DNA of 6,059 nucleotides from the NCBI GenBank assembly GCA_946621045.1, contig CAMOOA010000079.1:1-6059 (forward strand). The letters are read 5' to 3'. The notes beneath the pieces are model-generated. The model made no database searches. It saw only the letters and a list, made by a program, of their open reading frames with translations, and had not been told where the DNA came from. Every line of letters starts with the position of its first letter. Within the stretch, counting starts at the first letter, position 1. The stretch is from an uncultured Erysipelotrichaceae bacterium (GTDB lineage Bacteria > Bacillota_I > Bacilli_A > Erysipelotrichales > Erysipelotrichaceae). This document shows, piece by piece, positions 5,940 to 6,059 of the stretch. The position numbers were made by a program, and so were the translations under genes.

Positions 5940-6059
5940 TCAGCGGATAAAGTTGGTCCGGATCGGTGCTTCATACTCCGGTTCCTTTACACCGGCCGCT
6001 CTTCCGGCCTCAATGCATCTGAGAAGCCATGCCATGTTTTCGGCAAGCGTGCGCATGGT
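5940..6059 (-). CDS. C-terminal 39 residues of a probable flavodoxin-family / NADPH-dependent FMN reductase protein, cut by window edge
   Basis: The minus strand is open from the right edge to a TGA at 5942-5940. The 39 residues read TMRTLAENMAWLLRCIEAGR, then AAGVKEPEYE and APIRTNFIR. An amphipathic helix (ENMAWLLRCIEAGR) followed by a short acidic linker and a terminal RTNFIR is how many Bacillota flavodoxin-family oxidoreductases end, as I recall them. These proteins bind FMN and use NAD(P)H. The FMN-binding region would lie outside the window, so this rests on the tail alone. The reading frame is well supported: codon usage matches its neighbours, and the stop sits convergently beyond the GH1 terminator. 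A small hairpin (stem ACGG/CCGT, 5927-5940) overlaps the stop codon but lacks a T tract. Confidence 0.6.
   Translation of the reverse strand, partial: TMRTLAENMAWLLRCIEAGRAAGVKEPEYEAPIRTNFIR

Noticed and set aside
5927..5940. Small hairpin as a terminator for the minus-strand gene at the right edge
   Set aside because: The stem is only 4 to 6 bp with wobble, overlaps the stop codon, and is followed by TAAGACAAAGG rather than a T tract.
1..6059. CRISPR array, insertion sequence, tRNA or defence island
   Set aside because: There are no regularly spaced repeats, no transposase or nuclease-like products and no tRNA-like cloverleaf. Nearly all the sequence is explained by ordinary transport and metabolic genes.

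Overview
The window looks like ordinary chromosomal DNA from a moderately GC-rich, low-complexity-free Bacillota (Firmicutes) genome, probably a gut-type Clostridia or Erysipelotrichia member. This rests on strong AGGAGG-type ribosome binding sites, tight gene packing with 4 to 50 bp gaps, and protein families whose closest remembered relatives are from Bacillota. The taxonomic placement is inference, since there is no rRNA or other marker gene here.

Left block, minus strand (1-2113), reading right to left: a CX5R tyrosine phosphatase of the HCTAGKDR type (1322-2113), then 4 bp later a 10-TM EamA/DMT-family transporter (475-1317), then after 49 bp the N-terminal 141 residues of an SPFH/Band 7 membrane protein (1-425, cut by the window edge). 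The SPFH gene has its own extended -10 promoter (TGGTATAAT) and a perfect AGGAGG site, so it need not depend on the two upstream genes.

Right block, plus strand (2185-5883): a three-gene run of a MATE efflux transporter, a ROK-family sugar kinase and a GH1 glycosidase. The kinase follows after 22 bp, and the GH1 gene starts at a GTG that overlaps the kinase stop codon (GTGA). A rho-independent terminator at 5885-5913 closes the run. The kinase lacks the ExGH histidine and the zinc-binding cysteines of glucokinase-type ROK proteins. The GH1 enzyme has Ser in place of the Glu of the usual NFEW glycone motif. Together these point to beta-glucoside phosphorylation followed by 6-phospho-beta-glucoside hydrolysis, working on a sugar that enters unphosphorylated. 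No PTS, ABC or MFS sugar importer and no regulator is in the window, so the substrate and its entry route are unknown. The linked MATE exporter raises the possibility of aglycone or xenobiotic export.

The two blocks diverge from a 71 bp AT-rich intergenic region (2114-2184). At the right edge a minus-strand gene converges on the terminator. Only its last 39 residues (5940-6059) are visible, and they resemble the C-terminus of flavodoxin-family / NADPH-dependent FMN reductase proteins.

There is no tRNA, rRNA, CRISPR array, insertion sequence or long repeat, and no gene-free stretch over 300 bp. I do not see an undescribed system. The most interesting point is the kinase/phospho-glycosidase pair coupled to a drug-efflux-type transporter.
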